Shown piece by piece: positions 32,954 through 45,405 of a stretch of 64,000 bases of DNA. The position numbers and the translations under genes are program-made. Below the pieces are notes generated by a model, which ran no database searches, was not told the origin of the DNA, and saw nothing but the letters and a program-made list of their open reading frames with translations. The DNA is from Voacanga thouarsii. Taxonomy: Eukaryota > Streptophyta > Magnoliopsida > Gentianales > Apocynaceae. Position 1 is the first letter of the stretch; each line of letters begins with the position of its first letter. Location: contig JANUWF010002421.1 in the NCBI GenBank assembly GCA_026120185.1, positions 2,108,001 through 2,172,000 on the forward strand, in the 5' to 3' direction.

Positions 32954-34721
32954 ATGGCAAACACATTTTCTCTACCTTACATCGAAAGGTCTTCAACAAA
33001 TAGGCTTCCTTAGTTCAATAGAAGCAACTGCACATTCTAGAAGAACAAAATGAAGATATATGTGTTCTCAATAAATTTTGAGTTGTGGAATCTGATTGAA
33101 AATGGACTATTTGTCCCTACCAATATGGTTGAAGACAAAAAAATGGCTAAATAGAGTGACAAATACAGTAGTGATGATATTGCAAAAATGATTTTAAACT
33201 ATCAGGCGATGAGCACTCTATGTTGTGCTCTTGATGCAAAAGAATACAATTGAGTGGGTGGTTATGATTCTACTCATAACATATGAAAATTACTTGAAGT
33301 CACCTATGAGGGGACTAATCAAGTAAATGAATTGAAATTGGGACTTTTAGTCTAAGACTATGAACTTTTTTCTATAAAGCCAAGTGAAAACATAACTGAT
33401 ATGTTCACTCAATTTTCAAATATTATGAATGGACTAAAGGCATATGGGAAAGTCTACTCCCTTGGTGAGTAAAAAAGAAAATTGCTTGATGTTTTGCCAA
33501 AATGTTAGCAACCAAAAACCTTAGCTATGGAAGAATCTAAGAACACAAATAGCTTACCTACTGAAGAGCTAATTAGCTCTCTCTTGACCCATGAAATAAA
33601 ACTCAAAAGGTTTCAAGAGCATGATGATGATAAAGGGAAATGAGGAATTGCCTTAAAAGTAGTTGATGAAGAAGCCAATGATCAAACTAATAGTGACAAT
33701 GGTACTGACTTGGATATAGAAGAGTTAGCTATGGTTGCCAAAAAGTTTAGAAAAATGTTCAGAAAAGGCCACTTCAAAAAGAGTAAGAAGTTTATCAAAA
33801 AGAAAGGATAAAGCTCTTTTTTCAAGCCTCAATGTTTTGAATGCAAAAGCACAAATACTTCATCGCTGACTATCCAATGGGGAAGCTAAGTAATTCAAAA
33901 AGAAAAAGAAAGACACAAAGTTGAAAGAAAAAGGATTAATTGGGACTTGGGACTAAGCTAAATCCAAGACAGAAGAAAGCTGTTAATTTGAAAGTGAAAA
34001 GGCAAATATTTGCTTCATGGCTATGGAGGATAAGGTAAATCCTACTTCTCCAGAGCTTATATCCAATTTGCATGATTCTGATTGTGAAAAGTATGATGAT
34101 CCTAGTGAATTACTTTTTGACATGTTTCATAAACTTAAAACGCTATCTAGAAGAAACAAAGACATGAAGATGAAAAATGATTCTTTATTAGATGAGAATG
34201 CAAAGTTGTTGAATGAAAACAAAGTCTCACTTGAGTCATATATATGCTCAAATGTTGAAAAGGATGTTATCATTACTTCCTTGCATCATGTGTCTCTTGA
34301 AAATAAATACTTATGTGACAAAATTCGTTCTCTTGAAATTATGGTCAGCAATTTTAAGGATATAAAAAATAGAGTTGATGATCTCACCATGTGTATTAAG
34401 AAATTCACAAATAGAAAAAACAACTTGGAAAAATTACTTGGTGCACAACACATAGTAGGAAATCAAAGTGGTCTTCGGTATAGGCACAAAATGAAAGCTG
34501 AAAATAAAAGATCATACTTTGTTCAGACTAGCACTTCATATATGACGCACAATTGTTGCACATATTATAAAAAATCTAGACACAAAGCATTTAAGTGTCG
34601 TATTAGGAAAAAAGTAGAATCTGGTACGAAAATGATTTGGAAGGTAAAAGGTACTATTACTAGCCCCTGTGGACCCAAGAAGGTATTGGTACTAAAATTC
34701 ACTCTTCCATCTTATGTATAG
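32954..34721 (+). pseudogene. D gag, broken
   Basis: The start is the ATG at 32954 (MANTFSLPY), a usual SIRE-like gag beginning. The copia gag core follows (YDSTHNIWKLL-like, ITDMFTQFSNIMNGLKAYGK). A first knuckle remnant CFECKS lies near 33836. Then comes an intact open stretch of 234 codons (34017-34721) with a charged coiled-coil (MKMKNDSLLDENAKLLNENK) and a second degenerate knuckle, CTYYKKSRHKAFKC, in which one Cys is Tyr. Stops lie near 33010 and in several later places. In living elements gag builds the virus-like particle; two knuckles and a coiled coil fit the SIRE lineage. Confidence 0.85.
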
Positions 34722-34737
34722 GAACATTTATCGGACA

Positions 34738-36089
34738 ATATGAGGTCCACAAAGTGGTTTTTGGATAATGGATACTCAAGGCACATGACAAAAAATGCTA
34801 GACTGCTAGAAAACATTCAAGCTACAAGCGATAGATTTGTTACTTTTGGAGACAAAAAGAAAGGAAAGATACTTAGCATAGGTAACATTGGTAAGGGATC
34901 TTCAACTATCATCAAATAGGTGATATTAATTGATGAATTAAAGTATAATCTACTTAGCATCAGCCAACTATATGATAATGACTGCAAAGTTGTATTTGAA
35001 AAAGGCTCTTGCATAATTATGGATAGTTCCAGCAATAAGACTATTTTTGTTGCTAACCGTATTGAAAATGTGTATGCACTTTATCTTGATGATCTTCTGG
35101 CTCATGATATTTAATGCCTCTCTGTGAATAATGATGATAGCTATCTTTGGCACAGAAGGCTAGGTCATGTATCTATTGATTTGCCAAACAAATTATCTTC
35201 AAATGAACTTATTAGAAGACTGTCCAAAATGCGATTTGATAGAAATCAGGTATTTGATGCTTGCCAATTTGGAAAACAAACCAAAACCTCTTTTAAACCC
35301 AAGAAAATGATTTTAACATCAAAACCTCTTGAACTAATATATATGGATTTGTTTGGACCAATGAGGACCACTAGTCTTGGTGGTTAGAGGTATGCTTATG
35401 TAATTGTGGATGACTTCTCAAGATTCACTTGGACTTTATTTCTTGGTCAAAAAGATGAATCCTTCTCTAAATTTTCAAAACTACTCAAACGTGTTTAAAA
35501 TTTCCTTGATTGCAAATTGATTAGAAGTGACAATAGTAGAGAATTTCACAACCATGACTTTACAAAATTCTATGATGAAAATGGTGTTTCACACAATTTT
35601 TCAGTAGCCAAAACTCATCAAAAAAATGCTGTGGTTGAGAGAAAAAATAGAACCTTGCAAAAAATAGCAAGATCTTCTTTGTGAAAACTCTCTTCCAAAA
35701 TATTTTTGGGCCGAGACTATGAATACAGCTTGCTATATTATCAATCGTGTCATGCTAAGATCAATTCTAAGAAAAAATCCTTTTGAACTCATATTTGACA
35801 AAGTTCCACCATTTCATACTTTAAAATTTGGGGATGCAAATGTTTTGTCCTCAATACTTGCGATAACCTTGAAAATTTTGATAGCAAATCTGATGAAGCT
35901 ATATTTCTTGGATATTCTTCCAAAAAAGGCATATAGAGTGTACAATAAAAGAACTCTGTATGTTGAAGAATCTGTACATTCTGTGTTTGATGAATCAAAT
36001 ATTTATTCTTCTAGAAATGATGATGATTTAGGTATCTCAAACAAAAAGGCTGTGAGAAGCATATGGCTCCTCTACTTGATATTCATGCC
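34738..36089 (+). pseudogene. D pol: protease, GAG pre-integrase, integrase
   Basis: Protease: KWFLDNGYSRHMT near 34750-34790, where the DSG active site is DNG. Its end, LLSISQLYDNDCKVVF, is at 34950-35000. GAG pre-integrase: YLWHRRLGHVS...CQFGKQTKTSF (35141-35290) with the first CxxC Cys lost. Integrase: IYMDLFGPMRT (Asp), YVIVDDFSRFTW, LIRSDNSREF (Asp), and AVVERKNRTLQKIARSS (Glu), so the DDE triad is readable. Frameshift near 35690; stops at 34918, 35112 and 35385, among others. The C-terminal integrase part is the open stretch 35719-36105. Confidence 0.88.
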
Positions 36090-36513
36090 AAAAAAGAGAA
36101 ATTAAAAGAAAATAAACTGAAGAAAATAAACAAAGGACTGAAGAGACCACAAATCAAGATCTGCCAAAAGTTTAGAAGTATAAAGCTGCCTATCGAAAAG
36201 AACAGATCATTGGTGATCCTAGCTACGAAGTAAAAACTAGACGATATTTTGTTGATAATTTTACTCTATTTTCTAATACTGAATCTAATTGTTTTGATGC
36301 CAAAGAAGAGGAATTAGAAGAACAAAAAATTGAAGAAAACAAACAAATGACTGAAAAGACCACAAATCAAGATCTGCCAAAAGATTAGAAGTATAAAGCT
36401 GCCTATCAAAAAGAACAGATTATTAGTGATCCTAGCTGCAAAGTCAAAACTAGATGGTATTTTATTGATAATTTTGCTCTATTTTCTAATACTGAATCTA
36501 ATTGTATTGATGT
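36090..36513 (+). repeat. Tandem duplication of 213 bases between integrase and RT of D
   Basis: Two copies, about 36090-36300 and 36303-36513. AAGTATAAAGCTGCCTAT occurs at 36176 and 36389, and GAAGAAAA.AAACAAA at 36119 and 36332, both offset by 213 bases. 213 is 71 codons, so the duplication kept the frame. Divergence between the copies is visible but modest. Confidence 0.9.
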
Positions 36514-37450
36514 AGCCTTACATGATGAATTTTGGATTATGGACATGCAAGAAGAGATGAACCAGTTTGAAAGGAATCAAGTTTAGAAGTTTGTCCCTAG
36601 ACCACTTGACCATCAGGTAATTGGTACCAAGTGGGTTTTCAGGAACAAACTTGATGAGCATGGTATTGTTATTAGAAATAAAGCTAAATTAGTTGCCCAA
36701 GGATTCAATCAAGAAGAGGACATTGATTATGATGAAACTTTTACTCCCATTGCTCGGTTAGAGGCAATAAGAATGTTTCTTGCATTTGTACGTTTCAAAA
36801 GTTTTATGCTCTATCAAATAGATGTCAGAAGTGCTTTCTTAAATGACTTCATTGAAGAAGAAGTATATGTGGAACAACCACCCGATTTCATTTGTGAATG
36901 TTTTTCAAACCATGTCTTTAAACTCTCCAAAGTCCTCTATGGTTTAAAACAAGTTCCAAGAGCATGGTATGAAAGGCTTAATGGTTTTCTTCAATCAAAG
37001 GTTTTTCAAAAGAATTAGTTGACACCACATTATTTTTCAAATTTGAAAACCCTTATGATATCTTAATTGTACAAATATATGTTGATGATATTATTTTTGG
37101 AGCAATTAATGATTCCTTGTGCAAGAAATTTGCCAAAAAAATGCAACAAGAGTTTGATATGAGCATGATAGGATACTTAATTTCTTTCTCGGTCTTCAAA
37201 TCAAGTAAACTAAAGATGGAATCTTCTTGAATCAAGCTAAGTATGCCAAGGAACTGCTTAAGAGGTTTGGTATGAATGAAGCAAAAGAAATAGGTACACC
37301 AATGAACACATCGTTAAAGCTTGATAAAGATGAAAAGGGTAAAAAAGTAGATGAATCGAAATATAGAGGTATGATAGGAAGTCTCCTTTATCTTACTACC
37401 AGCCGTCCAGACATTATGTTCTCAATATGTCTTTGTGCTAGATTTTAATC
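36514..37450 (+). pseudogene. D pol: reverse transcriptase
   Basis: Copia RT motifs in order: VIGTKWVFRNKLDE (36620-36660), AKLVAQGFNQEE, DETFTPIARLEAIRMFLAF, LYQIDVRSAFLN (first catalytic Asp), VYVEQPPDF, VFKLSKVLYGLKQVPRAWYERL, then IYVDDIIFGA (37075-37100), the intact YVDD box, and MNTSLKLDKDEKG..YRGMIGSLLYLTTSRPDIMF. Breaks: TAG near 37017, frame changes near 37020-37230, and an upstream TAG near 36585. Catalytic residues are intact; only frame breaks kill it. Confidence 0.92.
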
Positions 37451-37984
37451 TTGTCCAAATGAATCTCATCTACATGATGTAAAAAAAACCCTTAGATACT
37501 TAATTGGAATACATGATTATAGCTTGTGGTATCCTCGAACTAATTCATTTGATCTTATAGGAAATACGGATGCCGACTATGCCGGTTGCAAGGTTGAGAG
37601 AAAAAGTACCAGCGGACATTATCAATTTCTTAGATACTCCATTATCTTTTGGTATTGCAAAAAGCAAGCTTGTGTCTCTTTTTCAACAACCGAATCTGAA
37701 TACATAGTAGTGGGTAGTTGTTGCACGCAAATTTTGTGGATAAAAAACACTTTGCTTGACTTTGGTTTAAATTTTAATTGCGTGCATATCTTATGTGATA
37801 ATACTAGTGCTATTAATCTAACCAAAAATCCTATTCAGCATTCTGGAACTAAGCACATTGAAATTAAGCATCATTTTATTAGAGATCATGTGCTTAAGGG
37901 TGATGTATGTGTGGAATATATTCCAAATGATGAACAGCTTGCAGATATTCTCACTAAACATCTAGCTGAAGATAGATTTAATTA
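37451..37984 (+). pseudogene. D pol: RNase H
   Basis: An open stretch of 153 codons carries GNTDADYAGCKVERKSTSGH (Asp), SFSTTESEYIVVGS (Glu), ILCDNTSAINLTKNP (Asp) and HIEIKHHFIRDHV, ending QLADILTKHLAEDRF. All catalytic positions of copia RNase H are present. A stop at 37983 ends pol, as in SIRE-like elements. It is the best preserved domain of D. Confidence 0.92.
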
Positions 37985-38517
37985 ACTAAAAAGAGGTTTG
38001 GGAGTTACCAAAAATATATAACTAACAATTTTTGTCAAGAATGTGTTTGTTCTTTCTTGCAGAACTTCTAAAAAAGCATACTTTCGGATAGTGATTTTGG
38101 GTGCAATACCTAAGAAACATAAATCCAAAATCCCCTTGACAAAATCTCTCTCAATCAGTTTTTGAACGAAAGATTTTGGTCTTAGTCTGAGTCCAAAATA
38201 GCAATAACCCAAAATCGTGTAAAAGCCCAATTTTTTTTAAATGTTCGGATGAAAAAGCGCATAAGTCTAGAACCCACTTTTTTAATTTTCAAATGTCTGC
38301 ACTTTTCAAAAAAGGTGATCCTATCTCTAATGTAATCTCCGATTGAGGGTACTTGATTGTACTTATCTACTCAAGAACCTAGGAAATAACAAAAAGTTAT
38401 TTTTCTCTCTTCTTGAACTCTGAAACTGCCGTTGATCTCTTTGTTTCTCTCTCACTTCCTATCCTCATCTTTTCCACTAAAATAAAAAAATCTCTCGTCT
38501 TTCTCTCAGTACTTCCA
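37985..38517 (+). other. D: spacer between pol and env-like frame
   Basis: No coding motif. The stretch is AT-rich with a pyrimidine-rich segment at 38400-38510 just before the env-like start codon. Confidence 0.6.
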
Positions 38518-40067
38518 TGGAAAAACGACCAAAATCAAATAAAGGAACCAAACAAAAGATGAAGAAGGGCGAGAAAAGCAAAGCAGTGGCTAAGTGGAAA
38601 GCTGTTACCGCTGCACAACCGGCTGCCAAATAGAAAGGAAAGAAAATCATTGCTGAAAAAACATCTTCACAATCTGACTCATTAATAGAACTTCCTGTAT
38701 GGGAAAGCTCTAAAACTTAGGTACCTTGATTTCTCGATTTAAAATGTGAAACTGAGTTTAATGACAGGCTGTCAAGGAATAGGACTATGATTCCTACATA
38801 TCGTGTTAATACCGAGGCATTTTTAAATTTTGTTGATATTCTGAATATGTTTGAAACAATTCGTTGGGGGGGGGGGGGCCTTGTTGACAGTTGGTAAAAA
38901 ACTGTATACCACTCTAGTTTGGAAATTTTATTCCAATTTGAGAAAAGGAAGGTTTGAGAAGACTGGTGGAGGTTTGATGGTATAATAGTACACCTCTAAA
39001 GTAGGCTGTGTAAACATGGAATTTAACTATCAGTTGTTGAATCGAATCTTTGGAGTCAGAGATGGAGGGATCTAGTTCTTTGAAATGAACAAATTTCCAA
39101 AAGAATCGGACCTATTTGATTTAGAAAGGTTTGAGATAAGTTTACTAGAGGAAAAAGTTTTAAAAATTCAAAGTGGTTGAATGGTTTTGGAAAGATTCTG
39201 TATCATATGGTGTCTACTATGGTTGCTCCAAGTTTTGGGCATAAAATATCCATGAGTATCATGCAAATAATACTGATGTTGGCCCTGTCTGAGAGAAGAC
39301 AGATCAGTTTTAGTTTTCTGGCAGTGAAGCTGATGCTTCAGTCGAGCAATACATCTCATAAGGCACTACCCTATGGTAATCTCTTAACAAAAGTCTTTAG
39401 GCATTTGAACGTGAATCTTAGTACTTGTACTCTTGGACATCTTAAGACAAATGTGTATAGCATAAAATCCTTCGAGAAAATGGGATTTGTACAAGTGAAA
39501 AATAAATGAGTCTTACGTAAGGATATGTCGGATGAGGAAAGGGAAAAGCTTATTAAAATCAAGGCCGAAGAAAAGAAGACTACACCTACTGCCTAAACAG
39601 GAGCAAAATGGAAGTCTGAAATAGGAGAAGAATCCTTAAACAAGGGCAAGCAAAAGACTGAGGCAAAGCATCTTAAATGCTTTAAACAGCTTGGTTGAAA
39701 TTTTTAATAGATTTCGGACAGAGTTACGACTAAGTTGAAGAATTTTGGAACTAGATTGTGCAATATGAAGGAAAAGAAAGTGGAAAAAAGTACTGAGGAA
39801 GTCCCCAATGAACAAGCTCCTCATCAAGAACAAATGCTTGGAAAGTAAACTTCTTCTCCCCAAGTTGAAGAAGCGGCTGGTAAACAGACTGAACAAGAAA
39901 TGCAACAGCAACAGGAAAAGGAAAAAAAAAACAGCGGAAGCAGAAGAAAGTGAGAAAAATAGAGGAAAGAAAAGTGAAGTTCACATAATTGCTGCCCTTA
40001 CAGCTGCATTGCAAGCCCCTAAGCCAGCTATACCTAGAAGCTCCTCTGGAAAACACCAGAAGTATAT
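38518..40067 (+). pseudogene. D: env-like third frame, first part
   Basis: ATG at 38518 begins MEKRPKSNKGTKQKMKKGEK, a very basic start. Then come a Ser-rich linker, a domain with YRVNTEAFLNFVDILNMFETIRW (38800-38865), a G13 tract at 38866-38878 that shifts the frame, an open piece at 39177-39509 (LALSERRQISFSFLAVKLML, NLLTKVFRHLNVNLS), and a basic Lys/Glu/Gln-rich tail at 39808-40067. This order matches the post-pol frame of SIRE/Maximus copia elements. No viral envelope motif is visible. C interrupts the tail at 40073. Confidence 0.65.
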
Positions 40068-40072
40068 GGTAG
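40068..40072 (+). repeat. Left TSD of element C (GGTAG)
   Basis: Identical to 54999-55003. Confidence 0.9.
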
Positions 40073-41045
40073 TGATGCGTATGGATTTGGGTATAAAAAT
40101 CATATAAATATAAGCATATTTCCAATCAAGTTTATATTAAAATGTTAATCCCAAATTACACATATGAGCAAGCGTACTCATCATTAACATAGCAGAGGGT
40201 TCAAACGAGTGTCGATCCTCAAGGAATAAGTATACACTAATCACCTTTCTTTTATTGTTTAACTGACTCAATAAAGTGAAAAAGAAATACAATAAAAGAA
40301 AATAAAAATATATACATGTCAATGATGGAGAAGTATGCAACTCAAACCATTGTTCCGACAAACATAATCTTAAAGTACCTAATCATTATCATAACTAATC
40401 ATTCTCTTGGCATTATGAATGATTAAAGTAGACTCACTTCTTTTCCAATCCATAAATCCCTATCTTCTAGATAACTTAGCATCATATTCCTGTCTCAATC
40501 AGTCTTACCCAAAAGATGCATTAAACACAATCCTTTGATTAAATTTCCATTCCTAGCAAACTTAAAGCATGTAATTAACCAATGAATCCATTCCTAACAG
40601 ACATCAATTAACCTTTAACTACCTTATTCTTAGCAATTAACCCATTTTTCAAGCAAGTTAAGAGACAACAAATATGAAATTAATCAAATTGAAACCTCCA
40701 TCAACCCCTTTTCCAAGCAAGTCAATAGAAAGAAACAATCAATCAATCTCATAATACGCCTAAGTAATTAAATAACAAGAAAAATAACCAATTAATCAAA
40801 AGATCAAATAACTCTAAAAACCATGAATATCTAAAACAATGTTAAATTACAATAAAATAATTAACATACCATTGTTCAAGAAAAAAGAAAACAAAGTAAA
40901 AGAAAGCACTCATAGAAAAGCCTCATTTTTCTTTCTTTGAAGACCTTCTTGCACAACCCTCCTTGAATTGAAGAATTCCTCCTTTGATTTGAGTAATTTT
41001 CTATGATGGTCAATGAATTCTCCCATTTTCCCTTGTATTTTCCAT

Positions 41046-41056
41046 CTATTTATAGG
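41046..41056 (-). promoter_or_regulatory. TATA box of the LTR of C
   Basis: CCTATAAATAG on the minus strand, between the GC-rich module and the transcribed part. The other LTR has lost this segment. Confidence 0.65.
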
Positions 41057-41294
41057 CTTGGGAAGTGCCTAAACTCGTTGGTACAATGTTCTTAGCCGAG
41101 TAGAAGTTAGAAGATACTAAAACTCCACAGATTACCAAAAACTGCGTAGAAAAAATCAAAGCACCACCTTAACTTCAGAGCACAGCCGGCGCCACCTTGG
41201 CTCTCGGAGCCGGCGACAGCGCCGGTTCCACTCTATTCCGCTCTATTTTGCAATTTTTCCATCGCTTCAAAGTTCGTGTCAAAAGTGCATGGCT

Positions 41295-41324
41295 GGTGCC
41301 GGTTCTAGGGCCCTAACCGGCGCC
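41295..41324 (-). repeat. GC-rich palindrome in the 3' LTR of C
   Basis: Left arm GGTGCCGGTT (41295-41304), centre with GGGCCC, right arm AACCGGCGCC (41315-41324); the arms pair with one G:T. A copy in the 5' LTR is at 50966-51001. Confidence 0.9.
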
Positions 41325-41505
41325 GCCTCTCCTCTGTTTTGCGACGTTCTTGCTTCATTTTACCCCAAAAACCTGTAATAATGAACAAAATACCTTTTCA
41401 ATGGTAAAATCTCAAATATGAAGGAATATGACTAGTTATTGAACAAAATATATCACAAAAGAACCTTAAATAACCTGAAAAATATGACTATTTTAGCCCC
41501 TATTA

Positions 41506-43600
41506 TATTCCCCCATACTTAGCTCTTTGCTTGTCCTCAAACAATGTTTCAAAGACAAGTAGGAAAACACAAGGTTTAATCAATCACTCAATCAATTTCA
41601 AAATAATATTTTCAGTGCTTTCTTTATTCAAGAATGTAAAACACATGCTACTACATCTTTCACAATAAACGCAAGACTTGTGTAAGTGAATAATGACTTA
41701 ATAGAACCATCCCAACACTTTACAATATTCTCAAACCAATGGAAAGAATTTAGCTCAAAAAGATTATGCATTCCATAAGCTTACTTTTCATAACTCTCTC
41801 CACTAATCCGAGACATGTCATGATTCTACTTAGATCAAATAGGACTTTTAAGCTTCTAATGTAAGGCTAAAGGTTTGTAATGTAGCTTATCAAACGAAGG
41901 ATATAGGAAATTCAAATATCAAAGAAGATGAGAGTTCGCAAAAAAAGGATAAACAAAATGTATCAATAATTTCCAACTCTTCTTGCTCTCCTATTCCAAA
42001 ATAAATCAATACCCATAACCTTATTTAGCAATTACAGTTCAGCTTAAGCAAATCCTGCATTTTCTCTTTTTCTTGTCTCTTTTCATCAACTCTTTTCTAT
42101 TTTTTCCACAAGATCACTTAAATTTTTAGCAATGGTGTTAAGGACTTGATATGAATTCAACTTTTACAGCTCAATCACCATTCCTCTTGTGCTCTTTCTT
42201 TTCTTTTTCTTTCAAAAAGTTTTTCTTTCTCTTTTATTTCTTTTCACTCCTCTTTTGTCTTTCACTACTGCTATTCTTTTCTTTCTCAATTTCTTTCTTT
42301 TCATCTTTTCTAGCAGCTTTTTGTTTTTTTTTTTTTCTTGTTTTCATTCTCTCTTTTCTCTTTCTTCTCTTTCTTTTTTCTTTTCAGCTCAACTCAGTAT
42401 TGATACATGACTGAAAGTAACAAGCCATGATCTTTCTCCACGTACTACCCCCTCACATTCTCCTTCATGTACTTTCATCCATCAAGAGTATAAAGATTTG
42501 GAAAATTATTCAAACTCTAAAAAACAAGCAATGGACAAAGTATTGTGACGGGTTTTAAAGAAAGAAATCAACAATTTAGGCTCAAAATAGGCACTAGGGC
42601 TAATATGAAAATAGGTAGGCTTGAAAAGCTCAAACTATCCAAAGAAGACCTATTACCGTCATCCTTAAGTTAATCATGACTGTCTTTCTTATTTCGCCTC
42701 GAGAGGTATTCAAGCAAGTTCTAGAATGCTCCATGAATTTTAGTAGAAAAATAAGTTTAACAATGCAAAGCATTAGATCAAGAACTACTTCGTCCAAATG
42801 CATGCAAACAGTCATGCATAAGCCAAAAACGATATAGAACATATGCTCTATCCATCACAAAGACATGCACTAAAAATATAGCTTGAAATCGCAAAGAAAA
42901 TCAGAAAAAAAATTTTGAAAATTTTGCTCAAAATGTTTTCTCCCAAGAAGGCTAAGGTATATGCATAGAAGATTTGTCAATCAAATCACTCCCCCGCACT
43001 TAAACTGGACATTGTCCTCAATGGCTAAATAAATATAACAAGGAATAAACCATACCATGGAACCAAAAATAAAGGGGAAAAGATAAGAAAGAAAATACGG
43101 CCATTACATTGTAGCTCCAATTGTCCAAACTTTGTGCTAAAAATAAAATTGATAAAAACTTAGATAAAGTATCTCACCAAACCACTCCCTCACACTTAAA
43201 TTGGGCAATGTCCTCATTGGCAAAAATTAAACATAAGAAAGTATCTCCAAAGGGACCAAAAATAATACAGGGGTAGAAAGTTTAAATAATACTTTCCAAG
43301 TGCAATAATGGTCCAATAGGTATCCAAGCTTGAGGTAAAGGGAAGGGCTTGTCCAAGAGGACTTTATTCTTGTAAAACAAAACACAAAGAAAAGCACAAA
43401 GAAAATAATAATAAAATAAAAACACACCTAAATAAAAGAAAACAAACTAAATAAAAAGACAAAAAATAAAATAAAAACTTTTTACATTCATCATGCTTCC
43501 TCCTCAAACCTTTTGAAAAGAAATTAAAGCTCAAAATAAAAGATAGGCATGATGAATGTAGAATGAAGAAAGGTTTTTGAAAAATAAAAGGTTTATGAAC
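41506..43600 (-). other. C: internal non-coding part with polypurine modules
   Basis: Minus strand. Modules of the B type, GAGGACA.TG.CC followed by TTTAAGTG.GGGGAGTG, lie at 43179-43222 and 42985-43029; the polypurine tract GTATGGGGGAATA precedes the 3' LTR at 41506-41518. 42180-42400 is a pyrimidine-rich stretch whose chance open frames encode mostly Phe, Leu and Ser. No pol motif. Confidence 0.7.
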
Positions 43601-44370
43601 ATTATTTTTCTTACTAAAGAAAAATACATATACCTCTTTCGCTAACATTTCTTTAGACACACAATGATTTTTGTCAACATAAAAGTGCGCATGGTTTCTA
43701 AAGAATGCATCAAGCTTGAAATAACCTTTTATCCCTTCAAAAGAATGTTCCTAATTAGAATTCCCCTCTAAACTTAGTATTTGAGTTTTTAAAGATGAGA
43801 TCAAGAAATCCTAACTTTTTAAGGCATGGTCTAAAAAAACTAAGTTACCTCCCTAAAATTTGGGTGAAGGGTAGAGTTTGTCAACATCCTCAAATGGTTT
43901 CGTATGATGTAGCGTTGAGAGATCCAACTCCTTGAGGCATGATAAATTTAACACAATATCATTTGGACCCTTGTTCTCCAAGAATTGAGAGGAAACCTAA
44001 AAAAAATCATGTGATAAAGAGAGAATAGAATTATTAGCACATAGAGTAGAATTAAATACCACCCTTTCCACATTAGACAATTGGTCCTCATATCCACTCT
44101 CCTTTCCTTGGAGATTCTCTTGTTCAAGCATATGGACCTTTATGTCATCCTCAACCAACTTGGCTAGTTGTGTTCTTTGATAGCTCAATCGTTGAGACGC
44201 TTATTCATGGTACTTAACAGATGAATTTGTATTGGCAATAAAAGAATTCACCAATGTTATTAATAACGTCTCACTAAGAACATCAATACGAGCTCGTAAT
44301 CTTACCAATCTAGCATCATTGAAACTCTTTTAATTTTGTGCCCAAAAATACTTGTCCATAATGATATTAA
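43601..44370 (-). pseudogene. C: small gag-like protein, homologous to that of B
   Basis: Minus strand, starting MDKYFWAQ near 44357. Then come RLVRLRARIDVLSETLL, ANTNSSVKYHE, a stop, and the open stretch 44188-43997 with RTQLAKLVEDDIKVHMLEQE, GYEDQLSNVERVVFNS and LCANNS. Each motif aligns with the protein of B at 21000-21543. Stops and a shift break it. No zinc knuckle or known domain is visible. Confidence 0.6.
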
Positions 44371-44732
44371 CATTGCACAAAAAAAAAGAAAAATAAACAA
44401 AAATAAAAGAAAAACAAAGAAAAGAAAGAAAAATAAAATAAAAAATAAAAATAAAAAGATAAAAGCAAAGAATAGAATAAAGAAAAGAAAAACACACACA
44501 TTGGATATATTCACAAGCTAGCTAAACAACAAAGTTAGTGGTATTTATAATACAACATAAAGTATGTTAGTCAATTAAGTTAAAGTTAGTAAATTAGATT
44601 ACAAAGAGATACAAGATACAAATGATACAAAAGATGGCACATTTGTGTGAAAAGAACAATTGTACATATTTACATATGTGCATATTTACAAATTCACATA
44701 GTTAAATCAACAAAATCCAAGTTTTCATGCTA

Positions 44733-44760
44733 TTGTTCCCCAGCAACGGCACCAAAAACT
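44733..44760 (-). other. Primer-binding site of C (tRNA-Asp)
   Basis: Minus strand, next to the CATCA LTR end: TTTTTGGTGCCGTTGCTGGGG, close to the TGGCGCCGTTGCCGGGGA primer site used by Athila/Tat-type elements. Confidence 0.85.
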
Positions 44761-45405
44761 TGATGCGTATGGATTTAGGTATAAAAATCATATAAAAATA
44801 AGCATATTCCCAATCAAGTTTATATTAAAACGTTAACCCCAAATTACACATATGAGCAAGCATACTCATCATTAACATAGCATACAGCTCAAACGAGTGT
44901 CGATCATCAAGGAACAAGTATACATTAATCACCTTTCATTCATTGTTTAACCGACTCGATAAAGTGAAAAAGAAATAAAATAAAATAAAATAAAAATATA
45001 TACATATCAAAGATGGAGAAGTATGCAACTCAAACTATTGTTCCGACAAACATAATCTTAAAGTACCTAATCATTCTCTTGGCATCATGAAGGATTAAAG
45101 TAGACTTACTTCTTTTCCAATCCATGAGTCCCTATCTTCTAGAAAACTTAGCATCACATTCCTATCTCAACCAATCTTACCCAAAAATTGCATCAAACAC
45201 AATCCTTTGATTAAATTTCCATTCCTAGCAAACTTAAAGCATGAAATTAACCTTTAACTATCTTGTTCTTAGCAATTAACCCATTTTCCAAGCAAGTTAA
45301 GAGACAACAAATATGAAATTAATCAAATTGAAACCTCTATCAACCCCTTTTCCAAGCAAGTCAATAGAAAGAAACAATCAATCAATCTTGTAATATGCCC
45401 AAGTA

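Larger units (their letters stand above)
40073..41505 (-). repeat. 3' LTR of element C (whole, 1433 bp)
   Basis: Minus orientation; starts (minus strand) TAATAGGGGCTAAAATAG at 41505 and ends CGCATCA at 40073. It contains a CTATAAATAG TATA box (41046-41056, minus) and GC-rich palindromes at 41184-41223 and 41295-41324 in otherwise AT-rich DNA. Confidence 0.92.

Noticed and set aside
38518..40067. Env-like frame of D as a retroviral envelope gene
   Set aside because: No signal peptide, cleavage site or convincing transmembrane anchor seen; the name reflects position only.
42151..42414. Open frames of up to 87 codons, rich in Phe, Leu and Ser
   Set aside because: They are translations of a pyrimidine-rich low-complexity stretch inside C, with no homologue at the same place in B.
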